Shown: in pieces, positions 10,826-21,962 of the stretch
Numbering within the stretch: position 1 is the first letter of the stretch
How the letters are laid out: each line of letters starts with the position of its first letter
NCBI GenBank assembly: GCA_039090855.1
Contig: CM077025.1
Coordinates: 96,824,489-96,888,488, forward strand
Length of the DNA stretch: 64,000 nucleotides
Source: Macrothele yani
Lineage: Eukaryota; Arthropoda; Arachnida; Araneae; Macrothelidae
Direction of reading: 5' to 3'
Notes under the pieces: generated by a model
The model's input: the letters and a program-made list of their open reading frames with translations, nothing else
Databases searched by the model: none
Told to the model about the DNA's origin: nothing
Position numbers and translations under genes: made by a program

Positions 10826-10987
10826 TGTGACGTACCTGCCAGCAGGACGCACACGACATAAAGGCAGATAGGAATCAGAACAAATGTCCGCGTAGCTTAA
10901 TTGGTAGAGCAACTTATTCCGGAATGAGTGGACCCGGGTTCGAACCCCGGCGCGGATAAAAATGACGGAGAAATTTACTTCGTTATA
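10826..10987 (+). repeat. TRIM 3' LTR
   Basis: Same 162-bp length as the 5' LTR with one substitution. tRNA-like domain at 10887-10956. Followed by GGAC (10988-10991), completing the target duplication. Confidence 0.9.
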
Positions 10988-10991
10988 GGAC

Positions 10992-11951
10992 ATATGGAGC
11001 TCCTTTTTGTTCTCTTTGAAGAAGAAAAGCTTCGGGTTGAATGTTTTTAATGTGCTCTTGGATAAATGTTTCATGTTTCTAAACGAAAGCTTTATACAAT
11101 TCAGAAATTTTGAAGAACATTTTGGCATCATTTTAAAAAACATCGAAGTTAAAATCTTGGAATTGGGGGAAAAAAAAGATGCAGAAAATTAAAAATATTT
11201 TTCACAGAAAATGACGGTGCAGAGAGTGATCTAGATGATACGTCTGCTAACAGAAGTGAAATCATTAATTAATATTATGCCTTAAAGTTTATCTCCGATA
11301 CAGTTATTATATTATCTTTATGAAAGCAGGTGAAGCAAAGCACTTTGGAAAGTCTCGATCCTGCAGATGTTATGCTTCTCATCGCCGTTGCATCGAGAGG
11401 GAGAAGTTTTTAAAACTTGAATCTTCTCGAAACATATTTAAGATGGACAATGACCTAAAAACAATTAATTCCACTATCAGTTGAAAATGATATTGCTTCT
11501 TATTTAGAAGTATCTCAAACACTTTTGCAGACTCTTCAGAACATTAAAATATCTTTCGCAGAATACTGTTAATTTTTTTTTTTTGAAATTCACCAGCCAT
11601 GTTCCTTTCGCGAATTAATGAAGCATATTACTGATTCAACCGTGTCTGTGAAATGACGGGGGAAACCTGAATTCCACTCAGGGGCGCAGCCAAGGGGGTG
11701 CTCACGGGTCTTGAGTACCTCTAGGGAGCTTTATTTTGAGCGCATCTTCGTTCCTAGAACTCCCAATAGAGCAACCCAAAGTTTATCCAGTTCTATGAAT
11801 TAAAAAAAAAAAAAAACATACTCACAGCTAGTATTTGTACCTGTTTACAGTTTGTACCCTTTGTAGGCAAGGTAAGGTTAAAAAAATTTGTAAAATCCAG
11901 CTACTGTTCAATAAAACAAAAGTGAATGCCTTCCCATTTCTTCGATGACAA
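10992..11951. other. Spacer with a foldback-element terminal fragment
   Basis: 11566-11665 resembles the outer arm of the foldback element at 43879-48066 (poly-T, GAAATTCAC, CGCGAATTAATGAAGCATAT, GTGAAATGACGG). The rest, including an 11684 GGGGCGCAGCC motif and an A run at 11802, is unassigned. Confidence 0.5.
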
Positions 11952-13645
11952 GTTGATAAGCATCTGGAGTGTTCAATTAGAGACGAGTACATTGTTGTCG
12001 TTTATGGGCTTTTTCAATTTACATAAGCAGATGAACAACGGGGTTCAACACTCTATTGTTTTGCAATAAACATATTTACACCGGCAAGTCAACAGGAGGC
12101 GGACTGTTGATAAGCATCTGGAGTGTTCAATTAGAGACGAGTACATTGTTGTCGTTTATGGGCTTTTTCAATTTACATTAGCAGATGAACAACGGGGTTC
12201 AACATTCTATTGTTTTGCAATAAACATATTTACACCGGCAAGTCAACAGGAGGCGGACTGTTGATAAGCATCTGGAGTGTTCAATTAGAGACGAGTACAT
12301 TGTTGTCGTTTATGGGCTTTTTCAATTTACATAAGCAGATGAACAACGAGGTTCAACACACTATTGATTTGCAATAAACATATTTACACCGGCAAGTCAA
12401 CAGGAGGCGGACTGTTGATAAGCACCTGGGGTATTCAATTAGATATGAGTACATTGTTGTCGTTTATGGGCTTTTTCAATTTACATAAGCAGATGAACAA
12501 CGAGGTTAAACACACTATTGATTTGCAATAAACATATTTACACTGGCAAGTCAACAGGAGGCGGACTGTTGATAAGCACCTTGGGTATTCAATTAGATAT
12601 GAGTACATTGTTGTCGTTTATGGGCTTTTTCAATTTACATTAGCAGATGAACAACGGGGTTCAACACTCTATTGTTTTGCAATAAACATATTTACACCGG
12701 CAAGTCAACAGGAGGCGGACTGTTGATACGCACCCGGGGTGTTCAATTAGAGACGAGTACATTGTTGTCGTTTATGGGCTTTTTCAATTTACATAAGCAG
12801 ATGAACAACGAGGTTAAACACACTATTAATTTGCAATAAACATATTTACACTGGCAAGTCAACAGGAGGCGGACTGTTGATAAGCACCTGGGGTATTCAA
12901 TTAGATATGAGTACATTGTTGTCGTTTATGGGCTTTTTCAATTTACATAAGCAGATGAACAACGAGGTTAAACACACTATTGATTTGCAATAAACATATT
13001 TACACTGGCAAGTCAACAGGAGGCGGACTGTTGATAAGCACCTTGGGTATTCAATTAGATATGAGTACATTGTTGTCGTTTATGGGCTTTTTCAATTTAC
13101 ATTAGCAGATGAACAACGGGGTTCAACACTCTATTGTTTTGCAATAAACATATTTACACTGGCAAGTCAACAGGAGGCGGACTGTTGATAAGCACCCGGG
13201 GTGTTCAATTAGAGACGAGTACATTGTTGTCGTTTATGGGCTTTTTCAATTTACATTAGCAGATGAACAACGGGGTTCAACACTCTATTGTTTTGCAATA
13301 AACATATTTACACCGGCAAGTCAACAGGAGGCGGACTGTTGATACGCACCCGGGGTGTTCAATTAGAGACGAGTACATTGTTGTCGTTTATGGGCTTTTT
13401 CAATTTACATTAGCAGATGAACAACGGGGTTCAACACTCTATTGTTTTGCAATAAACATATTTACACTGGCAAGTCAACAGGAGGCGGACTGTTGATAAG
13501 CACCCGGGGTGTTCAATTAGAGACGAGTACATTGTTGTCGTTTATGGGCTTTTTCAATTTACATTAGCAGATGAACAACGGGCTTCAACACTCTATTGTT
13601 TTGCAATAAACATATTTACACCGGCAAGTCAACAGGAGGCGGACA
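11952..13645. repeat. 154-bp satellite, 11 monomers
   Basis: Monomer starts (GTTGATAMGC) fall at 11952, 12106, 12260, 12414, 12568, 12722, 12876, 13030, 13184, 13338 and 13492: constant 154-bp spacing, 1694 bp total, no indels. Diagnostic sites form blocks (AGAGACGAG vs AGATATGAG; ACATAAGC vs ACATTAGC; CACTCTATTGTTTTG vs CACACTATTGATTTG). Monomers 4-5 and 7-8 match, giving a local three-monomer (462-bp) higher-order repeat. No open frame of note. Confidence 0.97.
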
Positions 13646-13648
13646 CCC

Positions 13649-14073
13649 TGGAGTGAAGAATCCAGATTTAAATTGCATCGAGCGGATGGGAGAGTGCGTA
13701 ACTGGCAACAACCTCATATGACACCGTGGACCCTTCATGCCAAGTTAGAGAAGTGCAAGTCGGTGTGGTGGTTCAGTGATGGTTTAGGGTGCCTTCAGCT
13801 GGAATGCTTTGGGACCTTTGGTATGTGTACAGTCGACTTTGAATGCCTCCAAAATATGTGGTCATCCTGGCCGAGCATTTGCACCCATTCATGTCCAGAA
13901 TACGTCCTAGTAGTAATGGCGTATTTTATTCAGCCCATTTTTCAGGTTCCCCCGGTGCTGCTGTATAGTTAAAAGTGCTTTGTAGTGAATTTAAAGCACT
14001 TCAGTGGCCACCTAGAAAAGCCCTGATTTAAACATAATTGAACATCTTTGGGATTACGTGCAACAGACTGTGT
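13649..14073 (+). pseudogene. Tc1-like transposase relic, internal to C-terminal part
   Basis: In shifting frames the sequence reads WSEESRF...RADGRVR, then GGSVMV-stop-GAFSW, then NASKYVV...ILAEHLHPFMS, then KPDLNIIEHLWDYVQQ near 14010-14070. These are the first-Asp/Glu region, the GGGSVMVWG block and the DD34E Glu block of Tc1 transposases. At least one stop and several frameshifts. It begins immediately at the end of the 154-bp satellite, so the N-terminal half may have been replaced by the array. Dead. Confidence 0.8.
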
Positions 14074-14819
14074 GTATAAAAATAAATCTATGCCTTTAAC
14101 ATATATAGTTTGAGACATTTATGAAGAAACTTCTTTATTACATTCAAAAATTCGGTACTATCCTTCGGCTCCTGCTTTTAATTTTTTTTTCTTTCATAAA
14201 AACTTTTTGTTCAAATCAAACTGGTTACTTTCAATTTGTGTTTGGAAAAAAAAACTGAGTAGGCCTGAGTACTTCAAGTAAGTTTCTTTACCGCGCTTTT
14301 TGAACACTGGTCTCTTTCTCCTCGTCAAAATGTCCCAGAGTCGTGTCTAGCCCCAAAATCCCAATGAGGCTCGCCTCCTTCGTGCAGTCCCGGTGGAAAA
14401 TGGCAAAATATGAATGGGACAGCCAGGAAGGAACTTTAGGTATTTCCATTTGATGCGCGTTAAGATTTCTGCTTAATACCCAAGCATAAGATGAAAACGG
14501 GCACGTACAGTCATGAGTTTTGTTCCTTTTTCCTTACTTGAAGTAGAGCTCTACATTTAATTCACTGCCATACAACCAAAATAAGTGCTGTACTTTTTTT
14601 CTTTCACGAACGGGAAGATAACACCGTTTTTGTTTTTCACTGGTCGCATTTCGTAGCCCATATTTATCTCACACTCTTATTTTTCCTCCTGCTTTTCCGC
14701 TTTCACTTTTTTTTTACCAGCATGAAATGAATGCTTTTTACCCATTTGAGGGCCGAAGACGGAATCTTTTATCCTATGATGCAACTCAGAATGCTAAAGT
14801 AGCCAGTTCCCACCGCCAT
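14074..14819. other. Unassigned spacer
   Basis: AT-rich with T runs. No gene, TIR or SINE recognised. Confidence 0.4.
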
Positions 14820-15086
14820 AACTAACGACTTCTTGTCAACAGGGGGCGCCTGCGGTGTCAGCGGAATGATACAACCTCCGACCACAAATTGGATTTGTTA
14901 CGGAATTTGTACAGTCTTGACGCGGCGATGCGCTGCGGGCAGGCTGAGAACGCCTGGTCCATTACTCAGGCGAAGACACGCGAACAGCAGCAAAACGGGT
15001 GGAACACGAAGGGATCAAGCTCGCTCACACAGTCATCCCACCCCTCAATCCCCCCATTTCTTTATTTAGGTGGCAACGGCGTATAG
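14820..15086 (+). CDS. Unrecognised open frame, possible exon or chance
   Basis: From about 14828 to the TAG near 15085 one frame stays open for ~85 codons, including RNLYSLDAAMRCGQAENAW and a Gln-rich KTREQQQNGW. It is preceded by a pyrimidine-containing CTTCTTGTCAACAG that could be a splice acceptor, and local GC is higher than the flanks. No start with context, no donor site, no family recognised. It could be a host exon, a decayed transposon, or chance. Confidence 0.15.
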
Positions 15087-15969
15087 GCGGACAAAAGAGT
15101 TTAGGTTCATCAAGTAACAGAGAGTGCAGCTAGTTTGCTACCTCCTGGTACGACAATTTATTTCTTGCCGAGATGCAAGTTTCACTCCCACACCAGAACA
15201 CGATTAGTTCCCATTGGCAGGTGACAGGAAAAGAGCGCAGCGCCACCATTGGTAAAAGCAGTATCTATCTTCACTAAAGGCTGACAATGGTGGCGCAATG
15301 GTGGCTCTTCGAATCCCCAAGAATGGACTCACACTAAGGGGAAAGCAACTGAAGTGGAGGGACGAGAGCGAAAGGAGGGAGACAGCCTGGATGGGGGGTG
15401 GTAAGATGTGATCGAGTGCACCAAGCGGGATAGGGGAACATCATGCCTGTCGAGAACTATTTGTCTCCCAAGAAGGCAAAGTGTCTAAAACAATATACCT
15501 CTAGCAGTAACATATGTCTTTCACAAACAGCATAATGGACAATAGTGTTTAGTTAATGTTGTTTGGGGGTTGAAAGATCAATGGTGGGTGAGGGACTCTG
15601 GAAATGTTTCACCAAGGTTGGGAAGCGGTAATGGAAAGATTGAAAGGTATTTAAGGAGCCAGACGGGGAAAGCTGAGAAGAGAGTGGGTGGGTTGTTAGG
15701 GACTGAGATTTCTTTACTGTTTTGAAGTGAAATAAATGCTGATAGCCCGAAAGATGGAACTGAAACGTCAAGTCTCGCGGATTCGAAACAGCATTGTCAA
15801 CTTCAATCTTTATTAGGTTTTCCAAGAAAACAAATTCCCAATCATGGGGTTTTAGGGACGGTGATTATATTTATTTTCATTTTTGGAAGGGTTCTATTAT
15901 AATTTTTTGTAAACGCAAATATTATTTAAAGCAGGCAGAACTTATATAAGTATATAATTCTGTGAAAGA
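15087..15969. other. Unassigned spacer
   Basis: No gene recognised. A direct echo of GGTGGCGC around 15285-15300 is too short to call a SINE. Confidence 0.4.
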
Positions 15970-15998
15970 GGCAAATGAGAAAAAAGATAGTCAGAGAC

Positions 15999-16029
<31 letters not shown>

Positions 16030-16200
16030 GTGAGCAAATGAGTGAGGGGAGAACAGTAGAATAGAAAGTGAGGTGAAGAAGTGAATAAGATTGAGAGCTC
16101 AAGAGAGCAAAAGGAAGTGAGAGAGAAAGAGAGGAAGAAAGACAAAAACAGAGAGAAAAAGAAGAAATGGAGTGCGACGGAAAGAGAAAGAACGACACAA
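15970..16200. repeat. Purine (GA)-rich low-complexity tract
   Basis: Imperfect GAGA tract; the long serine/leucine frames on the minus strand are a by-product. Confidence 0.8.
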
Positions 16201-16229
16201 GGAAACAGCGTGAAGGAGTAATCCATTTT

Positions 16230-16448
16230 TTTTTTTTTTTTGATTGGAGGTTTAACGACCACCGTGAGCAACTCAATGGGCTATAAGCAGTCGCCCGTCC
16301 CTAATTTAGGGTCACTGGTTCCAGGGAAGGGGAGAACCAGTGCCGTAAGACAAACACAACATCCATGCCTCACCGGGATTCGAACCCGGACCCCGTTCGG
16401 ACGGATGATCAGAGGCCATCGCTTAGACCACTGCGCCACCGGGGCGGC
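16230..16448 (-). mobile_element. SINE family 1, full length
   Basis: Target duplication GTAATCCATTT at 16218-16228 and 16449-16459. B-box GGATTCGAACCC and head GCCACCGGGGCGGC intact. Confidence 0.92.
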
Positions 16449-16680
16449 GTAATCCATTTTCAAAAAAGATTGGGGGTTTAACGTATAGTGGCGACTCTTT
16501 CATAGTGGGAGTGAGAGGATCATCCTACACTTTAATTTCAGATAATCCCACTCATAATGAAATATTTGAAAACACTCATTTTATAGACATAGAAGAAAAA
16601 CGAAAATGAGGAGCAACTATAGTGGCGATCATCCTCGAGCAGGTGCGATGCTACCGATCGGCTGAGCCCACCCAACTTTT

Positions 16681-16889
16681 TTATTTTTTTTTATTGGAGG
16701 TTTAACGACCACCATGAGCAACTCAGTTGGGATATAAGCAGTCACCCGCCCCTAATTTAGGGTCACTGGTTCCAGGGAAGAGAGAGCGCCACGGCAGTAA
16801 GACAAACCCAACATCCATGCCTCACCGGGATTCGAACCCGGACGAATGATCAGAGGCCATCGCTTAGCCCACTAGGCCACCGGGGCTGC
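16681..16889 (-). mobile_element. SINE family 1
   Basis: Full body; short deletion in the head between the B box and the GACGAATGATCAG block. Target duplication CCAACTTTT on both sides. Confidence 0.88.
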
Positions 16890-16983
16890 CAACTTTTCTT
16901 TTAGACCCACCTCTTTATCCCACCCATCCAAAAAAATTTTAAGCTGTTAGAATATATATATATATCGGGTGCAACCGTCTAAG

Positions 16984-17833
16984 TCCGCCCCGGTGGCGCA
17001 GTGGTCTAAGCGCTTGCTTATGACCATTCGTTCGTGATGGGTCCGGGTTTGAATCCCGGTTAGGCATGGATGTTGTGTTTGTCTTACGACCCTGGCTCTC
17101 TCTTTTCCCTGGAACCAGTGGCCTTAACTGAAATTAGGGACAGGCGACTGCTTATATCCCATTGAGTTGCTCACGGTGGTCGTTAAACCTTCTATGCCGC
17201 CCCGGTGGTGCAGTGGTCTAAGCGATGGCTTCTGATCATTCGTCCGGAAGGGGTCCGTGTTCGAATTCCGATGAGGAATGGATGTCGTGTTGTCTTACGG
17301 CACTGGCTCTCTCCCTTCCCTGGAACCAGTGACTCTAAATTAGGGACGGGTGACTGCTTACTGCCCATTGGGTTGCTCACGGTGGGCGTTAAACCTTCAG
17401 TGCCGCCCCGGTGACGCAGTGGTCTAAACGATGGCTTCTGATCATTCGTCCGAAAGGGATCTATCTTCGAATCCCGGTGAGGCATGGATGTTGTGTTTGT
17501 CTTACGGAACTGGCTCTCCCCTTCCCTGGTACCAGTGACCCTAAATTAGGGACGGGCGGCTGCTTTTGGCCCACTGAGTTGCTCACGGTGGTCGCTAAGT
17601 TTCAATGCCGCTCCGGTGGCGCAGTTGTCTAAGCGATGGCTTTTGATCATTCATCCTTAATGGGTCCGTGTTCGAATTCCGATGAGGAATGGATGTCGTG
17701 TTGTCTTACGGCACTGGCTCTCTCCCTTCCCTGGAACCAGTGACTCTAAATTAGGGACGGGTGGCTGCTTATAGCCCATTGAGTTGCTCACAATGGTCGT
17801 TAAACCTCCAATCGAAAAAAAAAAAAACTTGAA
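16984..17833 (+). mobile_element. Head-to-tail tetramer of SINE family 1
   Basis: Four complete units start with GCCGCYCCGG at about 16984, 17196, 17402 and 17606, each ~205-220 bp. The first three end at GTTAAACCTTC or GCTAAGTTTC with no poly-A, joined by AT or GT to the next head. Only the last unit has an A tail (about 17815-17827). Not four independent insertions with tails and duplications. Confidence 0.9.
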
Positions 17834-18020
17834 TAAAAAAAAATACCGTCTAAGATTTTGAGGAACTTTGAAAATCGTACCTGAATTTTTCGTATTCACT
17901 GAGATTTTATTATGTAAAAGAATTTTCCGTTAATTTAGTGTTTGTATTTCTAGGTAATGGAGGGAGTTCTCTATGAGAATTTCTAAGAGAGTAGTAGAAA
18001 TACATCATTTTTAAAATTTA

Positions 18021-18238
18021 TTTTACTTTTTGATTGGGAGTTTGACGACCACCGTCGCAACTCAATGTACTATAAGTAGTTGCCCGTCCCTAATTAGTGC
18101 CAGTCACTCCAGGGACGGGAGAGAGCCAGCGGCGTAAGACAAACGCAACATCCAAGCCTCACCGGGATCCGAACCCGGACCCCATCTCGCACGAATGATC
18201 AGAAGCTATCGCTTAGACCAATGCGCCACGGGGTCAGC
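18021..18238 (-). mobile_element. SINE family 1, diverged
   Basis: Body and tRNA-like head recognisable (GGGATCCGAACCCGG B box); head ends CCACGGGGTCAGC. Confidence 0.85.
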
Positions 18239-18793
18239 TTTTTTTTCTTTTATTGGAGGTTTAGCGAATACCATGACCAACTCAGTGGGCTATAAGTAGA
18301 TCAGTTCAGATCATACATATGTAGAGGATTTTAGGTAGGGAATGTCTGACCCCAGGTCTTAAACAAGCCTTAGAAATAGGAAGCTAGGAGATTTGGGTTA
18401 GAGTGCCCGATAGGAAACTGACACGGAAGCGAGGCAGAAAGGGGGATGTAGACGCCGTTATTTATTACCGGGGCCAGTACCCGATGCCCGATGGCTTAAC
18501 GTGTCCATCCGACGCACGGCGGATATTTAGTGGTTCGAGCGTTCGTACCTGCCTGGGATCGAACCCGAAGTCTTCTCCGTGGCAGTTACGAAGTTGACCA
18601 CTAGGCCGCCCGCGGCCCAATGGGCTATAAGCAGTCGCCCGTCCCTAATTTAGGGCCTCTGACTCCAGGGAAGGGAGAGAGCCAGTGCCGTAAGACAGAC
18701 GCAACATCCATGCCTCACCGGGATTCGAACTCGGACCCATCTCAGACGAATGGTCATAAGCCAGCACTTAAACCACTGCCACTGGGGCGGCTG
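18239..18793 (-). mobile_element. SINE family 1 split by SINE family 2
   Basis: The A-tail side at 18239-18299 and the rest at 18619-18793 are one copy, separated by the SINE 2 at 18300-18618. Confidence 0.88.
18300..18618 (-). mobile_element. SINE family 2 nested in SINE family 1
   Basis: tRNA-derived head at right (CACTAGGCCGCCCGCGGCC; B-box GGGATCGAACCC); body includes CGACGCACGGCGGATATTTA and CCGATAGGAAACTG; tail CATACATATGTAGAGG without poly-A. Target duplication RRTGGGCTATAAGYAG on both sides (18284-18299, 18619-18634). Confidence 0.88.
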
Positions 18794-19904
18794 TTTTTTT
18801 TTTTTTTTTTTAATTTTTGATTATAGTTTAAAAGATGAGAGAGAGAGAGAGAGAGAAATAAATATTCCTTGTCAGGAGAGAGGGGGGCAAGCTTGGGGGG
18901 AGGAGAGAAATAGATTTTCCTGGCCTGATCAGGTTACAGACTAAACTTTTTGATCAGGGATAACAACATCAGCATCGGGTGAAATCCACAGGAATGGAAT
19001 TTTTTGCCAAAATTTCTGCCAATCACTTTAAAATTTATGCCTGCCCATCATGTTTAGCCTCCCCCAATAACCTACCCAGTTCTGAGCGGCTGGTGTCGTC
19101 ACTGTCCTCGAGGCGTTTACGTGTGTAAAAAGCTGTGCACGATGGTCGTGTGGGGAAGCTATGAACAGAGACAGGATTTCTATCAACCGTCTTCGCTAAC
19201 TAGCTTTCTGCCCATTGAGTGCACTGATGGCCGATTCGAGGGTATACAAGGCAAAAAGGACACAAAACTGAATGGGATGCTGAGGACGTCTGGAATCATC
19301 CACGAGCTGCTACACGTCGCTTACTCTGGTTCCCACATTCGATGGTATCCGCTCCTGATATACACCTTAGCTGATGTCACGTGACGCCTACTAACCAACG
19401 CGCAGCTCAAATGAGAGAGCTCTCTATAAGGAAAAGAAAATGTTTGTGTTCCGCTAGTTTTTTTTTTTTTTTTTTTTTGGAACTTCAACGTGCGTTCTAT
19501 TTTGTATTTTATTTACTATTCAGTATATTTATTGCTGTGCTCTGGTAAAAAAGGAGCTTTTCTGTATTGAAACGTATTAAGACCTACAATCGAAATTCAA
19601 CAGCTGAAGATCGTCTCAATGGATGAGCTTCAATATCCGTAGAAAAAGTATTCTCCAAGGAGGTGAAAAATTGCCACATCGTTCATGATGCAGTCATCGA
19701 TATCTTTGCCTTCAAGAAGGACGGAAGTATTGACTTCAAATACAAATAACGACCGTCAGTAAAGTACATTTTATTTCGTTTTATTTTTATTTATTTTATT
19801 ATGTTGTTTGGTTTCTATTCGTTTAGTTTTAGGATATTTTAAGATTTTCCCATGTCCTCCCCCAAGCCTTGCTCCCTACGCGCTGTTTCTTTTCACCCTA
19901 CACG
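18794..19904. other. Unassigned spacer
   Basis: T-run at 18795-18810, GAGA run at 18838-18856, T-run at 19459-19478. The 87-codon frame at 19121 resembles nothing I know. No gene called. Confidence 0.4.
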
Positions 19905-20322
19905 CCGTAAAAACCGTGAGCAACTTAAGGGGCTATAAGCAGTCCTTAATTTGCCGCCCCGGTGGCGCAGTGGTCTAAGGCGCTGGCCTCAGATCATTCG
20001 TCCGTAAGGGGTCCGGGTTCGAATCCCGGTCAGGCATGGATGTTGTGTTTGTCTTACGGCACTGGCTCTCTCACTTCCCTGGAACCAGTGACCCTAAATT
20101 AGGGACGGGCGACTGCTTATAGCCCATTGAGTTGCTCACGGTGGTCGTTGAACCTCCAATCCAAAAAAAAAAAAGTCCTTAATTTAGGGCAACTGCTTCC
20201 AGAGAAGGGAGACAGCCAGCGCCGTAAGACAAACCCAACATCCATGCCTCACCGGGATTCGGACTCATCTGGGACAAATGGTTAGATTCCAGCGCTTAGA
20301 CGAATAGGCCACTGGGGAGGCC
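19905..20322 (-). mobile_element. SINE family 1 (old), interrupted
   Basis: 19905-19952 and 20175-20322 are the two halves of one minus-strand copy, split by the younger SINE at 19953-20174. Confidence 0.88.
19953..20174 (+). mobile_element. SINE family 1, full length, nested
   Basis: Near-consensus copy with A-box TGGTCTAAGGCGCTGG and B-box GGTTCGAATCCC. Exact target duplication GTCCTTAATTT (19942-19952, 20175-20185) inside an older SINE. Confidence 0.93.
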
Positions 20323-20477
20323 TTTTAAAAGATATTTCTCAGCATCAACAGTCTGCGTTCAGCACAACCTGACGAACTAGATCAAGAAGTTTTCAAGTAT
20401 GCCATACTGTCAATAACCACGACACAGAGCCTTTATTGTGTTCTTTACTATGTATGGTATTACAGCAATACTTTAGC

Positions 20478-20637
20478 AGCTCCGGTGGCCGAGAGGGCTG
20501 GCGCAGTTGTCCCTGACCAGGGCCCGGATTTGAATTCAGATAAGGTGCGTGTGGCGTATTTATCTTATGGCACTCGCTCTCTCTCCCTTTCCTGGAACCA
20601 GTAGCCCTAAATAAGAAACGAACGACTGTAATAGGTC
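20478..20637 (+). mobile_element. SINE family 1, strongly diverged
   Basis: GCTCCGGTGGCCGAGAGGGC head and GGAACCAGTAGCCCTAAAT body are visible; the tail is lost. May be a separate subfamily. Confidence 0.65.
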
Positions 20638-20705
20638 TTTGTTGATGTCCTGTTATAAGCCGCTTTCGGGTTCGATATTTAAGCCTGATTTGCAGGTCGT
20701 TGTGA

Positions 20706-20895
20706 GTCATCCCGGTGGCGCAATGCTCTACGCGCTGGCTTATGACCGAGATGTGTCCGTGTTCGAATCCCGTGAGGCATGGATGCTGTGTTTGTCTTAC
20801 GGCAGTGGCTCTCTCCCTTCCCTGGAACCGGTGACCCTAAATTAGGGAGGGGCGGCTGCTGCTCACGGTGGTCGTTAAACCTGCAATAATTAAAA
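20706..20895 (+). mobile_element. SINE family 1
   Basis: Target duplication AGGTCGTTGTGA at 20694-20705 and 20896-20907. Internal deletion removes the TATAGCCCATTGAGTT block. Confidence 0.88.
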
Positions 20896-20907
20896 AGGTC
20901 GTTGTGA

Positions 20908-21225
20908 TTGTTATGAAAGAATCATATCACGCAGAAGGTATTAAAAATAGTTGCGGCATTAAAGCCATTATTTATTACTATCTAATTCTCGTTATCGGTT
21001 TGTCCTGGAATTTGCCCTTGTTCCTTAATCCTAAAGTTTCAGTCCTCTCGCTACTTATTCTATTTCCTAGTTACTCCTACTTACTCAAATTCCACTTAAC
21101 TTTTCATTCTTTCACGATGACCTTTTCGGAGACCCAAAAAAGGTGCTTCTTCTCAGATCATTTTCTCGTGACCTCTCCTCAAACTTCTGTTTTTCTGGCG
21201 TAACCTCTGTGGCGTCCGACTATCT
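20908..21225. other. Unassigned spacer
   Basis: Pyrimidine-rich; the 111-codon frame here starts inside the SINE and has no family match I recognise. Confidence 0.35.
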
Positions 21226-21234
21226 CTCGGCCTT

Positions 21235-21471
21235 TTTTTTTTTTTTTTTTTTATTGCAGGTTTAACGACCACCGTGAACAACTCAATGGGCTATAAGCAG
21301 TCGCCCATCCCTAATTTTGGGTCACTGTTTCCAGGGAAGGGAAGAGAGCCAGTGCCGTAAGACAAACACAACACCCATGCCTCTCAGGGGATTAGAACCC
21401 TGACCCCTTTCGGACGAACGATCAGAGGACATCGCTTAGACCACTACGCCACCGGGGCGGCCTCGGCCTTC
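21235..21471 (-). mobile_element. SINE family 1, full length
   Basis: Long T run at left, full body and head. Target duplication CTCGGCCTT (21226-21234, 21472-21480). Confidence 0.92.
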
Positions 21472-21480
21472 CTCTGTCTC

Positions 21481-21962
21481 AACCCCTAGCTTGATGGATA
21501 GCTTCCTGGGCACCAAGAGCAATAAAATCATTTAGCCCTCTCGATGCACTTTTGGGTCACCATGCACTACTACACAATTGCAGTGTAGGCCAATAAAATA
21601 GTAGAAGCACTTAGTCCACGTATTAATATCTACTAATTCTTATTGCCGTCAGAGAAGATCCATTGATGAATATTCCCTATCATTCATGAAAACGGATTAA
21701 TTGCAAAATCAAAAACCTTCGTATCAACTGCTTATAACACTAAGAGTCACTCATGACAGTCGTTAAACCCCCAAAAATAAATATAAGAAAATAAATGAAA
21801 TAAAAACAGCTTATTTACGAAACGTGACACAAGTCGATATTTGTTAAGCTTAACCAGTTTCTGTACCAGCGGTCAGTCTGTAGATAATTTTGACACTCTG
21901 TTTAGTTAATGCATTTGCAAAAGTCACTGATCAAGACCGCTCTGTATTTTTATAACCTCACG
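21481..21962. other. Unassigned spacer
   Basis: No gene or repeat recognised apart from a weak SINE-tail echo near 21750-21790. Confidence 0.4.

Larger units (their letters stand above)
10404..10987 (+). mobile_element. Complete miniature LTR retroelement (TRIM) with tRNA-like LTRs
   Basis: Two 162-bp direct repeats (10404-10565, 10826-10987) differ at one position (G/A in the CAGRCAAAT context), about 99.4% identical. One base after the left LTR is TGGCGCCCGAAC, a 12-nt match to the complement of the tRNA-Lys 3' end with CCA. The interior is only 260 bp and non-coding. A purine tract (CGGGGGGAGA) ends exactly at the right LTR. The element is flanked by GGAC on both sides. This fits a young, non-autonomous LTR retrotransposon mobilised in trans. 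Each LTR holds a 70-nt tRNA-shaped domain. Related copies: 21963-22302, 36401-36892, 55136-55272. Confidence 0.9.

Noticed and set aside
10465..10956. Two tandem genuine tRNA genes
   Set aside because: Both lie at identical positions inside 162-bp LTRs with PBS and purine tract, and the anticodon loop is non-canonical.
16984..17833. Cluster of tRNA-Leu genes
   Set aside because: Each A/B-box unit is followed by the same ~140-bp SINE body; acceptor stems are not tRNA-like throughout.
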